Shown piece after piece: positions 42,386-51,948 of a stretch of 64,000 nt of DNA. The stretch spans positions 1 to 64,000 of the forward strand of contig JAWUXZ010000017.1 of assembly GCA_034111085.1 (NCBI GenBank), given 5' to 3'. Position 1 is the first letter of the stretch. Every line of letters starts with the position of its first letter. The notes under the pieces were generated by a model that did no database searches, was not told the DNA's origin, and was given only the letters and a program-made list of their open reading frames with translations. The stretch is from Dinoroseobacter sp034111085 (lineage in GTDB: Bacteria; Pseudomonadota; Alphaproteobacteria; Rhodobacterales; Rhodobacteraceae). The position numbers and the translations under genes are program-made.

Positions 42386-43690
42386 TTAGCGTTGGTCGGT
42401 TGCGAGCTGACGCTCGAGCCACTGCGAATATTGCGAAATGCCGTAGCAGATGACGAAAAACAAAAGCGCTGCAAAGATAAACAGCTCCCAGTAGACGCCA
42501 TTCCAATCGGTTGACGACAGGATCGGACCCCGGACCATGCCAACAAGATCGAACATGGAAATTACCGAGACAAGCGTCGTGTCTTTGAACAAGCCAACCG
42601 CCACGTTCACGATCCCCGGAATGGAAATCTTGAGCGCTTGTGGCAGGATGATCAGACGCATTGCTTGCGCGTAATCGAGACCCAAACTGTCGGCGGCTTC
42701 ATACTGGCCCGTCGGCAAGGCGGCGAGACCACCCCGGATTACTTCGGCGATATAGGCCGCGGCAAACAGCGTGATCATAATGATCACCCGCAAAACCAGA
42801 TCGAAGTTTGCTCCCGGTGGCAGGAAATAGGCCAGAACCACGTTTGCCACGAACAGCAACGTGATCAGCGGCACACCGCGCACGAACTCGATAAAGACCA
42901 CGCAGATCCACTTGATGATCGGCATGTCCGACTGACGGCCCAAGGCCAGCACAATCCCAAGCGGCAATGCCAAAGACAGGCACACCACACCGAGGATCAT
43001 GTTGAGCATGAACCCACCGACCTGACGGCTTTCCACCGACTCAAGCCCGATGGGAATTGCCGAAGCCAGCACCGGTGTCACAAACCCACTAAGCCACCAA
43101 AACGCCAGTGCCGTAACGACGCCACCAACAGAGGCCATCGCAAAAGAGCTCGTGATATACCGAAGGTAGACTAGGTAGCCTGCCGCGAAGCCAACAAGCG
43201 CCATAATTGGCACCCAGATGCTGCCGCCCCACACCAAGAAGAAGGCGATCAAAGGATACAGACCCGTGAAGATCAGCATTTTGCGCGGCAAGGCGACAAA
43301 CATGACCGGCGCAAAGGCCACAAACATTAAGATGAAGGCCAGTGTTGGCCGCCAATATGCATCATTGGGATAGGCAAACCCGAACAGAAGTTGGTTCCAG
43401 CGCTCTGTCAGGACGGCAAAGCAACCGCCCGTGGCCCCCTCCAGAATGACCCTGCAATCGCGAATAGAGTCTGCGACCCAGATGCCGTTGAGAAGCCATG
43501 GCAAGGAGCCCGAAAGCACCAGATATATCGCCCAAATTGCCAGAAGCGTCAGGACGCCGTTGGTGACGGACGAAAACAGGTTGTCACGTAGCCACTTAAT
43601 CAAGCCTCGTTCGCCGAGCGGTGGTACCCGCTCGGGCAGTGTCTCGTGCCGCACGAAGGCGACGTCGGAGTTGGCGTTATTATTGCTCAT
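42386..43690 (-). CDS. bztC: Glutamate/glutamine/aspartate/asparagine ABC transporter, permease BztC
   Basis: The 434-residue permease is longer than common amino acid permeases and has the extra N-terminal membrane region of the Bzt type. The EAA motif appears as ADSLGLDYAQAMRLIILPQAL in the C-terminal half. It forms the heterodimeric channel with BztB. It is 1 base from bztB and 15 from bztD. Confidence 0.95.
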   Translation of the reverse strand: MSNNNANSDVAFVRHETLPERVPPLGERGLIKWLRDNLFSSVTNGVLTLLAIWAIYLVLSGSLPWLLNGIWVADSIRDCRVILEGATGGCFAVLTERWNQLLFGFAYPNDAYWRPTLAFILMFVAFAPVMFVALPRKMLIFTGLYPLIAFFLVWGGSIWVPIMALVGFAAGYLVYLRYITSSFAMASVGGVVTALAFWWLSGFVTPVLASAIPIGLESVESRQVGGFMLNMILGVVCLSLALPLGIVLALGRQSDMPIIKWICVVFIEFVRGVPLITLLFVANVVLAYFLPPGANFDLVLRVIIMITLFAAAYIAEVIRGGLAALPTGQYEAADSLGLDYAQAMRLIILPQALKISIPGIVNVAVGLFKDTTLVSVISMFDLVGMVRGPILSSTDWNGVYWELFIFAALLFFVICYGISQYSQWLERQLATDQR

Positions 43691-43691
43691 C

Positions 43692-44906
43692 TCAGCGCTC
43701 CTTCAACTTAACGGCGTTGTTATAGACGTTCATGATCGCAGAGATGCCCAAGCTGATGACCAAGTAGAACAACATCAAAAGCAAAATCGCCTCGATCGCA
43801 CGGCCCGTTTGGTTCAGCGTAATGCCGCCCAGCGTGCTCGTGATGTCCATGTAGCCAACTGCAATTGCCAGTGACGAGTTCTTCGTCAGGTTCAGGTATT
43901 GCGAGATCAGCGGTGGAATGATGACGCGCAGCGCTTGCGGCAGCACGACGAGGTTCATGATCCGGTTTGGACGCATGCCCAAAGCCCCTGCGGCTTCGGT
44001 TTGACCTTGCGAGATTGCTATGATCCCCGCTCGGACGTTTTCCGCGATGAAAGCACCCGTGTAGACCGACAAGGCCAGCCACAATGCGATCAGCGATCCA
44101 CGCACCTGAATACCGTCTTGGAAGTTGAAACCTTGCAAGGACGGATATTCCAGACCGATTGGGCGGCCCATGATGAAGAACATCAAGATTGCTGGCACAA
44201 AGAAGATCACCAGCGACGGCCATCCGGTCGGCAGCAGGCGTCCAGTATCGTAGAGCACCTTGGTCGCGTAACGGCGATAGGCAAACATCCCGATCACCGA
44301 CAAGATGAAGGTGATCACCACGATCATCGATCCGGCTTCCCAGATCGGTGCGGGCACATAAATGCCCCGGTTTGTGAACGCAAAGGACCCAAACAGCATC
44401 GTCGCTTCGGGGTCAGCGCCCCGAAATGCGTTCGGCGCAGGCATCGACACCGTCATGATCGAGAAAATAATCAGGATCCAGATCAGCACCGGCACGTTGC
44501 GGAAGGCTTCGACGTAGACCGCCATCATCTTGGAGACGACCCAGTTATTCGACAAGCGCAAGACGCCTGCGACAACGCCGAGGATTGTCGCGGTGATGCA
44601 GCCCAAGAAGGCAACGATCAAAGTATTAAGGGCCCCAACGAAGGCGGCACGTAAATGCGTGTCCTGGCTGGTGAACGAAATGGGTTTTTGGTTAATGTCA
44701 TATCCTGCGGCCGAGCCGAGGAAGTTATACGAAATATCTTGGCCCAAATTTTCCAGATTCGTGACTGCGTTCGAAATTAGCCAAGCAATAAACGCGCAAA
44801 GCGCTAGCAGAGCAAAGAACTGGAATGTGATGGCGCGGTAGCGCTTGTCGGAGATGTATTTTGAAAACCGAAAAGCTTCCATGACTGGATCTGTGCGTGT
44901 TTGCAT
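43692..44906 (-). CDS. bztB: Glutamate/glutamine/aspartate/asparagine ABC transporter, permease BztB
   Basis: The 404-residue membrane protein has the family layout with a long N-terminal insert and the EAA loop AAGALGMRPNRIMNLVVLP near the C-terminus. There is no clear Shine-Dalgarno at 44906; ATG 44882 is an alternative. A large palindrome lies in the gap to bztA, as expected for a transporter whose binding protein is made in excess. Confidence 0.95.
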   Translation of the reverse strand: MQTRTDPVMEAFRFSKYISDKRYRAITFQFFALLALCAFIAWLISNAVTNLENLGQDISYNFLGSAAGYDINQKPISFTSQDTHLRAAFVGALNTLIVAFLGCITATILGVVAGVLRLSNNWVVSKMMAVYVEAFRNVPVLIWILIIFSIMTVSMPAPNAFRGADPEATMLFGSFAFTNRGIYVPAPIWEAGSMIVVITFILSVIGMFAYRRYATKVLYDTGRLLPTGWPSLVIFFVPAILMFFIMGRPIGLEYPSLQGFNFQDGIQVRGSLIALWLALSVYTGAFIAENVRAGIIAISQGQTEAAGALGMRPNRIMNLVVLPQALRVIIPPLISQYLNLTKNSSLAIAVGYMDITSTLGGITLNQTGRAIEAILLLMLFYLVISLGISAIMNVYNNAVKLKER

Positions 44907-44994
44907 TTAGGTAAAATCCACAAACTCGATGGCAGAGAAGCCAAGCCTAGGCCGGTCCTCCAACATTTGAAAACTGGTGCGAAGGCACAATGCG

Positions 44995-45022
44995 AAAGGG
45001 CGCAACAATTGTTGCGCCCTTT
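44995..45022. repeat. 28-base perfect palindrome between bztA and bztB
   Basis: Both arms (44995-45008 and 45009-45022) are perfectly complementary with AAAGGG at the outside and CAATTG at the centre. As RNA it forms a 12-13 base-pair hairpin just after the bztA stop. It probably stabilises the bztA transcript or partially terminates it, so that less permease than binding protein is made. Confidence 0.8.
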
Positions 45023-45038
45023 GATTTGCAAACGAGAC

Positions 45039-46055
45039 TTAGCGGAAGGGCGGGCTATACAGCAGGCCGCCGTCTTTCCACTGAGCGTTAAGACCTCGGC
45101 TCAGACCGATCGGCGTTGCTTCACCGATGTTCTGCTCGAAGATCTCACCGTAGTTACCACCAACCATGATGGCGCGCTTGGCCCACTCGGCGTCGAGACC
45201 GATCATGGAACCCAACTCACCCTCGGTGCCGAGGATGCGGTTGACCTCAGGGTTGTCAGTGCCAGCAGACAGCTCGCCGATATTGGCGGATGTAATGCCC
45301 AGCTCTTCTGCCGAGATCAGTGCGTTCAGCGTCCAGCGAACGATATCGCCCCACTCGTTATCGCCGTGGCGAACAAGCGGACCAAGTGGCTCCTTGGAGA
45401 CGATCTCAGGCAGAACGACGTGATCACCGGGGGCTTCAAAGTTGGCGCGCGTTGCGGCCAGACCCGAGGCATCGGTGGTGTAGACGTCACATGCACCAGC
45501 GAGATACTGCTGCTGCGCTTCTGCATTGGTCTCGATTGGAACCGGGTCATAGGACATGCTGTTGGAGCGGAAGAAGTCCGCAAGGTTCAGCTCGGTCGTT
45601 GTGCCGGTCTGAATGCAGACCGTCGCGCCGTCGAGTTCAAGGGCCGACGAGACACCAAGCTCGCGCGGGACCATGAAGCCTTGGCCGTCATAGTAGTTGA
45701 TACCAACAAATTCGAACTTCAGATCGTTGTCACGGCTGAAGGTCCACGTTGTGTTGCGCGACAGCATATCGATCTCGCCAGCGGCAAGCGATGTGAAGCG
45801 TGTCTTACCGGTCAGCGAAACGAATTCCACCGCGGTGGAATCGCCAAGCACAGCAGCTGCGACAGCACGGCAAAGTGCTACGTCGAAGCCACCCCAAACG
45901 CCATCGGCGTCAGGTGCTGCAAAGCCAACAAGGCCAGTATTCACGCCGCAATTGAGACTGCCACGCGCTTTGACGTCGTCGAGTGTCGATGCAGCGGCAG
46001 CGCCCGCAGCAAGACCAGCAACGGCGAGAGCGCCGAAGAGTACAGATTTTTTCAT
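45039..46055 (-). CDS. bztA: Glutamate/glutamine/aspartate/asparagine-binding protein BztA
   Basis: The start at 46055 has GAGGTAACT upstream and gives 338 residues with a signal peptide (FGALAVAGLAAGAAAAS). The mature protein is a periplasmic binding protein of the acidic amino acid type with LNCGVNTGLVGFAAPDADG at its start. It is the first gene of the operon. An alternative in-frame start 8 codons upstream lacks a binding site. Confidence 0.96.
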   Translation of the reverse strand: MKKSVLFGALAVAGLAAGAAAASTLDDVKARGSLNCGVNTGLVGFAAPDADGVWGGFDVALCRAVAAAVLGDSTAVEFVSLTGKTRFTSLAAGEIDMLSRNTTWTFSRDNDLKFEFVGINYYDGQGFMVPRELGVSSALELDGATVCIQTGTTTELNLADFFRSNSMSYDPVPIETNAEAQQQYLAGACDVYTTDASGLAATRANFEAPGDHVVLPEIVSKEPLGPLVRHGDNEWGDIVRWTLNALISAEELGITSANIGELSAGTDNPEVNRILGTEGELGSMIGLDAEWAKRAIMVGGNYGEIFEQNIGEATPIGLSRGLNAQWKDGGLLYSPPFR

Positions 46056-46366
46056 AGTTACCTCTATCCTGATGTTCACCCGCTGTTGCGAGCAAAGTCT
46101 TAAACCCTGTTAACCGGGCATAACCTTGATTTGGGGAAAACCCCGTTCAAGTGCCTGCAAAATGGTCAGCTTCAGGCTAGTGCGTCAAGGGTACAAAGCG
46201 GAAACAAATGGTTGCGCCTCAAATCGAGACGCTAAACCCTTGCAATGCTTTAGTTTTACGCAGGGCGTGTACGAAAACGCTTGGTTGACGTGGCGGAACT
46301 AAGTCGCGCATAGGTTGTGGGTGCGTTTGCAAAGCGGGGGCTGGCCGTCGCTCAGTCCGCGCTAAC
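46056..46366. other. Intergenic region between bztA and the ATP12 gene
   Basis: No gene is supported in these 311 bases. They contain the upstream region of bztA on the minus strand, including an inverted repeat GGGG-AAAA-CCCC (46133-46144) preceded on that strand by TTGAAC. A clear -10 could not be fixed. The side near 46366 is the 3' end of the ATP12 gene; no strong terminator is seen there. Confidence 0.6.
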
Positions 46367-47071
46367 CTATGCCATGTCAAAAATTTGGTGGCCGCGTATG
46401 AAGTCAGCGCGCTTGATTCGAGACAATTCCTCAGCCTCTTCATCCGCGCCCCACTGCTCGATCTGCCAAAGCTCATCAAGGCGCGAAGCGTCCCATGCGC
46501 CCTCTGCTGTCAGCGCGCCTTTGACCACCGCCAAGGCCAAAACCAGCGAGCCTGAAATCGTAATCAGGTCATGCACACCGGTCAGCTGAAACGCCGTCAT
46601 CGCGTCCAATTCCGACTTCAACCGCGACGCTGTCTTTTGGTCTTGGGCAATCGGGATCACGCCAACCGTCGTTCGAAGTGGCGCGCCAAATTCCTTAGCT
46701 GCCCAGTCGAGCCATGGTTGCCAAACCGCATGTTGTCGCGCGACCAAGGCCTCGGGCAGCGCGGCCCGGTAGCACAGCAGATCACTCTCGCCGTAAGCCG
46801 CAAGCATCTCGACCACATCGGTGCGTTGCAAGGTGACTTTATCGAGGGCTGAGTTCGCCGCGCGGGTCATCGGCATCACGTTGGGGTCCACAGTTTTGAC
46901 CACAGCGCGCCATTCCTCGGCAACGGCTTCGGCAAAGGCGCGAGTGGGCATCGCCATCACCGATTTCAAAGGCGTGCGCACGGGGCGAGCGTCAAGTGCC
47001 ACGCCAAAGCCGCCGTCTATTTCGGTCACGGCAACTTCGGTCCAGAATTTCTTGGCGGTCCAGCCGGTCAT
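46367..47071 (-). CDS. ATP12 family F1-ATPase assembly chaperone
   Basis: The 234-residue protein has the typical ATP12 opening KKFWTEVAVTEIDGGFGVALDARPVRTP and the central LLCYRAALPEALVARQ and WLDWAAKEFGAPL blocks. Mitochondrial Atp12 chaperones the alpha subunit of F1; the alphaproteobacterial form is presumed similar. It is the last gene of the rarA-crcB-rluA-HAD operon by 4-base overlaps. Confidence 0.92.
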   Translation of the reverse strand: MTGWTAKKFWTEVAVTEIDGGFGVALDARPVRTPLKSVMAMPTRAFAEAVAEEWRAVVKTVDPNVMPMTRAANSALDKVTLQRTDVVEMLAAYGESDLLCYRAALPEALVARQHAVWQPWLDWAAKEFGAPLRTTVGVIPIAQDQKTASRLKSELDAMTAFQLTGVHDLITISGSLVLALAVVKGALTAEGAWDASRLDELWQIEQWGADEEAEELSRIKRADFIRGHQIFDMA

Positions 47072-47736
47072 GTCAGAAGCCCTGTCGTTTGCAGATGCGG
47101 GATCAGCTCGCGGTAATCATGCAGCACTGTTTGCGCCCCAGAGGCCACAAGATCGCTTGCAGGATGATAGCCCCAATCGACGCCAATCGCGGTCATTCCC
47201 GCATTGCGCGCCATATCCATATCAAAGGTGGTGTCACCGATCATCACCGCGTCACACAGCGCAACACCCGCATCCAATATCGCCTCTTGCAACATCGAGG
47301 GATTCGGCTTGGACGGATGCGTATCGGCGGTCTGAATTGTCACGAATGCGCCGTGCAGATCATGGCTGTCCAGAAGATGACGCACACCGCGCCGGGATTT
47401 TCCGGTAGCAATGCCAAGCAGCACATCATCGCGGGCGCGCAATGCGGTGAGCGTCTCAAGGGTATAGGGATAGAGCGGCGAAGCATCTTCGAGCTCGGAC
47501 CGCAAACCCGCAAAGCTGTTACGATACCCATCGACAAGACGGTCTAGCTGGGCCGCCTCGCCCCCCGACAGCAAGCGCGCCATGGCTTGCGGCAAAGACA
47601 GCCCGACGATGGATAGGATCGCGTCACGCGACGGGCACGCAAGCCCCTCGCCCGCGAAGGCCCGACCCATCGCGCCCAAGATATGCGCCTGACTGTCCAC
47701 CAAAGTGCCGTCTACGTCGAAGATAACCAGCTTCAA
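47068..47736 (-). CDS. HAD family hydrolase, phosphoglycolate phosphatase-like
   Basis: The 222-residue protein has HAD motif I FDVDGTLVDSQAHI, motif II around IATGKSRRGVRH, and the C-terminal VMIGDTTFDMDMARNAGM (motif IV). It is a class IA HAD of the Gph/PGP type, but the substrate is not certain. It overlaps the rluA-type gene by 4 bases and the ATP12 gene by 4 bases. Confidence 0.9.
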   Translation of the reverse strand: MKLVIFDVDGTLVDSQAHILGAMGRAFAGEGLACPSRDAILSIVGLSLPQAMARLLSGGEAAQLDRLVDGYRNSFAGLRSELEDASPLYPYTLETLTALRARDDVLLGIATGKSRRGVRHLLDSHDLHGAFVTIQTADTHPSKPNPSMLQEAILDAGVALCDAVMIGDTTFDMDMARNAGMTAIGVDWGYHPASDLVASGAQTVLHDYRELIPHLQTTGLLT

Positions 47737-48782
47737 TCCCAGGCATCCTCGGCAAACGGATCGGCGGGCACATCGCGGGCTTCCCAGCCCAGCTCGGAAA
47801 ACGTGCGCGCCATGTGGTCGGGAAGTGGTGCGACAAGGTTCAGGGTCTTGCCGGTCACAGGATGCTCAAGCGTCAGGCTGCGCGCGTGAAGATGCAACTT
47901 CTTTGACATCTCACCGCCCAGCATCGCGCCCCAGCCGTCGCCCTGGTTCTCTTGCCCAGACCCGCCGTATTTACCATCGCCGATAATCGGATGCCCAAGC
48001 TCGGCCATGTGGGCGCGCAACTGGTGGGTGCGCCCTGTTACGGGCACAAGTGCAGCCCAAGACACGCGCCGCCCGAGCGCAGACAGCACCCAGTAATCGG
48101 TCGTCGCGCGCTTGGCATCAGGTGTTTTGTCGATCTCGCGCGGGTGGATGCAGTGCATCTTCTCGCCCTCGCCCTTGGCCCCATGGCCCGGCGCTTTGAC
48201 CAGCCCAAAGCGCACGGTTCCCTGACGCGGATGTGGCACACCAGCAATCGCGGCCCAGTAGATCTTGCGGGTGTTGCGCGAACGAAACGCCGCGGTCAGC
48301 TGCGCTGCAACCAAGCGAGAGCGCGCCATGATCATGATGCCCGACGTGTCTTTGTCGAGGCGGTGGACAAGGCGTGGTGCCTCGGATGCCTCAAACTTCA
48401 ACGCGTCCGACATTCCGTCGATATGGCGGGTCATCTTGCTGCCGCCTTGGACCGCGAGGCCCGCAGGCTTGTTCAACGCAATTATATAGTCGTCGCGGTA
48501 GATCACACAGTCGCGCAGCATGCTCGCGTCCGCATCGCTGACATAGCGCTTTTGCATCTGCGGGTCAGGGCCTTCGTCGGGCAACGGCGGCAGGCGCACA
48601 GATTGCCCCGACAACACGCGTGTGTTGGCTTTGACGCGGCTCCCGTCGACGCGGACCTCGCCTTTGCGGCACAACTTCTCGATCTTGCCTTGGCCCACAT
48701 GGGGGAATTTCCGCCGCAGCCAGCGGTCAAGCCGCTGCTCGGTTTCGTCATCGGTTACGATAAATGTCTGGACGCCGCTCAT
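47733..48782 (-). CDS. RluA family rRNA pseudouridine synthase
   Basis: The 349-residue enzyme has an N-terminal S4 domain (LDRWLRRKFPHVGQGKIEKL) and the catalytic motif HRLDKDTSGIMIMA with the essential Asp. It is probably RluC or RluD-like, modifying 23S rRNA; the exact position cannot be told. It is in the rarA operon, overlapping crcB and the HAD gene by 4 bases. Confidence 0.92.
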   Translation of the reverse strand: MSGVQTFIVTDDETEQRLDRWLRRKFPHVGQGKIEKLCRKGEVRVDGSRVKANTRVLSGQSVRLPPLPDEGPDPQMQKRYVSDADASMLRDCVIYRDDYIIALNKPAGLAVQGGSKMTRHIDGMSDALKFEASEAPRLVHRLDKDTSGIMIMARSRLVAAQLTAAFRSRNTRKIYWAAIAGVPHPRQGTVRFGLVKAPGHGAKGEGEKMHCIHPREIDKTPDAKRATTDYWVLSALGRRVSWAALVPVTGRTHQLRAHMAELGHPIIGDGKYGGSGQENQGDGWGAMLGGEMSKKLHLHARSLTLEHPVTGKTLNLVAPLPDHMARTFSELGWEARDVPADPFAEDAWD

Positions 48783-49168
48783 GCGAAAACTCCTCGGGCC
48801 ATCATTACGCCTGCGATCAGTGCCGCTATCGAAAGTACCACTGACGCGCCCACATAAAGGGCTGCTTGTCCTACCGCGCCACGCTCAAACAACGTGAAGG
48901 CCTCTAGCGAGAACGCGGAAAATGTTGTGAAGCCGCCCAGCACGCCTGTCATAAGAAGCGGCGTCAAATGGGGTAGTCCGCGCGCGGCCAAATAGACGAC
49001 GCAAAGCCCCATTAGAAACGAGCCTGCGACGTTGACTGTCAGCACCCCAAGCGCAAAGCTGGAGCCGGTGACGCGCAAGACTGTAAGGCCAACGCCAAAG
49101 CGCAGCATTGACCCAATGGCACCGCCAATCGCGACCTGAAGAAACGTATAAAACATGGGGTCGCTCAT
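48779..49168 (-). CDS. crcB: Fluoride channel CrcB
   Basis: The 129-residue protein has four membrane helices and the Fluc signatures GGAIGSMLRFG and GGFTTFSAFSLE. It exports fluoride as a dual-topology dimer. It is not preceded by a fluoride riboswitch; it lies 21 bases after rarA and is part of that transcript. Confidence 0.94.
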   Translation of the reverse strand: MSDPMFYTFLQVAIGGAIGSMLRFGVGLTVLRVTGSSFALGVLTVNVAGSFLMGLCVVYLAARGLPHLTPLLMTGVLGGFTTFSAFSLEAFTLFERGAVGQAALYVGASVVLSIAALIAGVMMARGVFA

Positions 49169-49189
49169 GGGGCCAGCACAGGGCGAATG

Positions 49190-50494
49190 TCAACCGCGCT
49201 GCGTGTTCCTGAGCTTATTGAAATAGGCGAGACGCTTGGCCAGATCGCGCTCAAACCCGCGCTCGACCGGCACATAGAAAGACGGACGGTCGAGGCTCTC
49301 TGGGAAGTAGTCTTGGCCCGAGAACCCGTCAGGCGCATCGTGGTCGTAAGCATAGCCGTCGCCGTAGCCCTGATCCTTCATCAACGAGGTCGCCGCGTTG
49401 AGAATATGTTTGGGTGGCGCGACCGATCCGCTCTGTTTGGCGCTGTTCATTGCGGCCTTGTAGGCGACGTAGGCTGCGTTCGATTTCGGAGCCAGCGCGA
49501 GGTAGAGAACTGCTTGGGCCAAAGCCAATTCGCCCTCGGGACTGCCGAGGCGTTCGTAGGTTTGCCAGCTTTGCAGACAGATCGCTTGGGCCTGCGGGTC
49601 CGCGAGGCCGATATCTTCGACCGCCATCCGGGTAATGCGGCGGGCTAGGAACCGTGGGTCTTCGCCTCCGGTCAGCATCCGGGCAAACCAATAGAGCGCC
49701 GCGTCCGGATCAGAGCCACGTACTGATTTATGCAGCGCCGAGATCAGGTTGTAATGCCCGTCGCCGGATTTGTCGTAAGCCGCCGCACGTCGCATCAAGC
49801 GCGTGCTAAGTTGTGCCGGCTCCAAAGGTGCAGCCACGTCCCATGCCGCGATCTGTTCAACCAGGTTCAAAAGCGCGCGCCCATCGCCATCGGCCATTTC
49901 CAGAAGCGCGAGCCTGGCCGCTTCGGTCAGGGGCAGCGGCGCGCCAAAAGCGTCTTGCGCACGGGTAACAAGATCGCTCAGCGCGTCTTCGGTCAGGCGG
50001 TTCAGCACCATGACCTGCGCGCGGCTCATTAAAGCGGCGTTTAACTCGAATGACGGGTTCTCGGTCGTCGCCCCGACCAGCACGATGGTGCCGTCTTCCA
50101 TATGGGGCAGAAAGCCATCCTGCTGGGCTTTGTTGAAGCGGTGAATTTCGTCAACAAATAGCAGCGTACCTTGGCCAGTGCGGCGACGCAATTTCGCAGC
50201 CTCGAACACTTTGCGCAGATCCGGCATACCGGTGAAAATCGCGCTGATCTGGACGAAATGCAGGTCACTTTCATCGGCCAGCAGTCGCGCGATCGTGGTT
50301 TTGCCAACGCCGGGCGGTCCCCAGAAGATGATCGATCCGATCTGACCGGAGGCGAGCATCACCCCAAGCGGGCCCTCTGGCCCAATCAAATGGTTCTGAC
50401 CGATGACCTCTGACAGTTTTGCCGGACGCAGCCGGTCGGCCAGCGGGCGCGGACCTTGCGAGCCTGCATCATCGGTATCAAAAAGATCGGCCAC
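49190..50494 (-). CDS. rarA: Replication-associated recombination protein A
   Basis: The 434-residue AAA+ ATPase has Walker A GPPGVGKTT, Walker B LLFVDEIHRF and sensor GATTENPSFE. The N-terminus starts MADLFDTDDAG, near the typical PIP-box-like region. It acts at stalled replication forks. It heads the crcB-rluA-HAD-ATP12 operon and lies 103 bases downstream of the broken luxI gene, all on the minus strand. Confidence 0.97.
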   Translation of the reverse strand: MADLFDTDDAGSQGPRPLADRLRPAKLSEVIGQNHLIGPEGPLGVMLASGQIGSIIFWGPPGVGKTTIARLLADESDLHFVQISAIFTGMPDLRKVFEAAKLRRRTGQGTLLFVDEIHRFNKAQQDGFLPHMEDGTIVLVGATTENPSFELNAALMSRAQVMVLNRLTEDALSDLVTRAQDAFGAPLPLTEAARLALLEMADGDGRALLNLVEQIAAWDVAAPLEPAQLSTRLMRRAAAYDKSGDGHYNLISALHKSVRGSDPDAALYWFARMLTGGEDPRFLARRITRMAVEDIGLADPQAQAICLQSWQTYERLGSPEGELALAQAVLYLALAPKSNAAYVAYKAAMNSAKQSGSVAPPKHILNAATSLMKDQGYGDGYAYDHDAPDGFSGQDYFPESLDRPSFYVPVERGFERDLAKRLAYFNKLRNTQRG

Positions 50495-50597
50495 ATATCC
50501 CTCGCGCAGAATCCGACCATGTCAGCCAGCAGAGGCTCAAGACTTAAGCGCTCTGCCAGCCTGCCACAATCCTGCTTCACCCAAGAGAAGCGACGGT

Positions 50598-51184
50598 TTA
50601 GTGCAGATTCTGTGTCAGATCGATCGACACACACTGATTGTCGATGCCGTCGATTTGCATCACACGGCCGGCAGCATGGGCCTCAAGACCGCAACGGCTC
50701 GCCCAGCGAGGCCAACTTGCCGGGATCAGGCCCAGCACTTGGGTGGCCCCATCTCGCGCGCGGTCTTGGTCATTTCCGTGATCAAATAGGCATGCACGCG
50801 GCGGCGAATTTTCATCGGGGTGCTGTGCGAGACGAAAACGCGGCTCGATTCCCAGATGCTTTCGGAAATTGGCGCTTCGTCAAAGAGCAAGTCTTGCGGG
50901 ATCGAATCCAGCAGGCCCATCTGCGCGTCCCGGATCATGTAGCTATAGATGCCGCAGCGCGCGGTTGTAGGCGTCAAACGGATGCCAGCGAGGACTTCAC
51001 CGAACTCGTGAACGGCGACCCAGCGGCTGGCTGGGGTGTCGTATTGGTCATACTCCATGCCCATCGCTTCGGGCAGGTCCCACTTGTTCTGAACGATGAA
51101 TGACTGCCGTCTAGCGCGAAACATGTTTGCAAATAACTCGCCATGGTTGTGTAGATTCGCGAACGAAAGGGTTGTGGTCTGCAT
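50598..51184 (-). pseudogene. luxI: Acyl-homoserine-lactone synthase (LuxI) gene with a 1-base frameshift
   Basis: From ATG 51184 the frame runs 152 codons and includes the LuxI core: RARRQSF, NKWDLPEAMGMEYDQYD, GIRLTPT and SESIWESSRVF, holding the conserved Arg, Trp, Asp, Glu and Arg. It then derails at REMGPPKCWA and stops at 50726. Inserting one base at the four-C run 50747-50750 restores MG-TQVLGLIPASWPRW, the typical LuxI C-terminus, up to TAA at 50600-50598 for a ~195-residue protein. A loss of one base in a homopolymer is the simplest cause. Either the gene is inactive or the base is a sequencing error. It follows luxR on the same strand. Confidence 0.85.
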
Positions 51185-51258
51185 GAGGTCAGTCTCCGGT
51201 TATGTGGTGGTTTCAGGTGTGGTGGTGGTTTTGCCGGCTGTTTACGGTGTGGTGCCCG

Positions 51259-51870
51259 TCATAACAGCCGGTAGTCTTTGGCCCTCTGGATCGCCTCTGC
51301 GGTCGTTCGGGCCAAAAGCCTCTGTCGCGCCGATGTCAGGCGCGCCTTAAATGCGCTTTCCGAAATTCCAAGCGCCGCAGCAGCTTGCGCGTGACGATCC
51401 CCAGCAGCAACACGGCTTAACGCGTCGATCTGGGCTTTGGTCAAGCTGTCGGGTGGCGTCGTAGCGTTGTGCAGGCGCTGCACGATAATTTCTATGCGCT
51501 CAATTTCTTCATCGGTAAATTCGCGGTCATCACGGGCCGAGCCTGCAATCGTGCGCGAGCTGATCTGGCCGTAGGACACTGCAACTCCGTAGCGCAAACC
51601 AAACGTGGCTCCGGCCTCTAGGATGCCAAACGGATCAGGAATTCCAAGGTTGCTCCAACGGGCTGAGCCGACCGGACCAAACCCCCATGCCAGTATGGGA
51701 TCGCGCAGGGCGTAGGCTGCTTCGGTATAATGATCGCGCCATTCCTGCGGATAGGTCTGGAATGTGATCAGCGGCGCGGCCATCCGAATGTGCAGTCCAA
51801 TAAAGTACCCTGAGGGTGAAATCTCACCCAATTCTCGAAGTTCAATTTGGAGGCTTGTTGGTCTGGACAT
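51259..51870 (-). CDS. LuxR family quorum-sensing regulator
   Basis: The ATG at 51870 gives 203 residues, somewhat shorter than common LuxR proteins (~240). The autoinducer-binding domain has the expected W, Y, D-P, W and G positions (QEWRDHYTEAAYALRDP, ARWSNL, FGLRYGVAVS). The C-terminal HTH is LTKAQIDALSRVAAG...ISESAFKARLTSARQRL, slightly divergent. It lies 74 bases upstream of luxI on the same strand. No classical lux box is visible between them. Because luxI is broken it may respond to AHLs from other cells. Confidence 0.88.
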   Translation of the reverse strand: MSRPTSLQIELRELGEISPSGYFIGLHIRMAAPLITFQTYPQEWRDHYTEAAYALRDPILAWGFGPVGSARWSNLGIPDPFGILEAGATFGLRYGVAVSYGQISSRTIAGSARDDREFTDEEIERIEIIVQRLHNATTPPDSLTKAQIDALSRVAAGDRHAQAAAALGISESAFKARLTSARQRLLARTTAEAIQRAKDYRLL

Positions 51871-51948
51871 GTCTTTTTGGATAGGTTGCGATGTGTGTCT
51901 GTCAACCGTAAATTGAATCTCAGTAGGAATGCAACCCAAGGTTTAACG

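Noticed and set aside
49169..49189. Fluoride riboswitch before crcB
   Set aside because: Only 20 bases separate rarA and crcB, too few for the riboswitch.
51185..51258. lux box between luxR and luxI
   Set aside because: Only imperfect CACCACACC repeats are seen; no 18-20 base dyad of the lux type could be identified.
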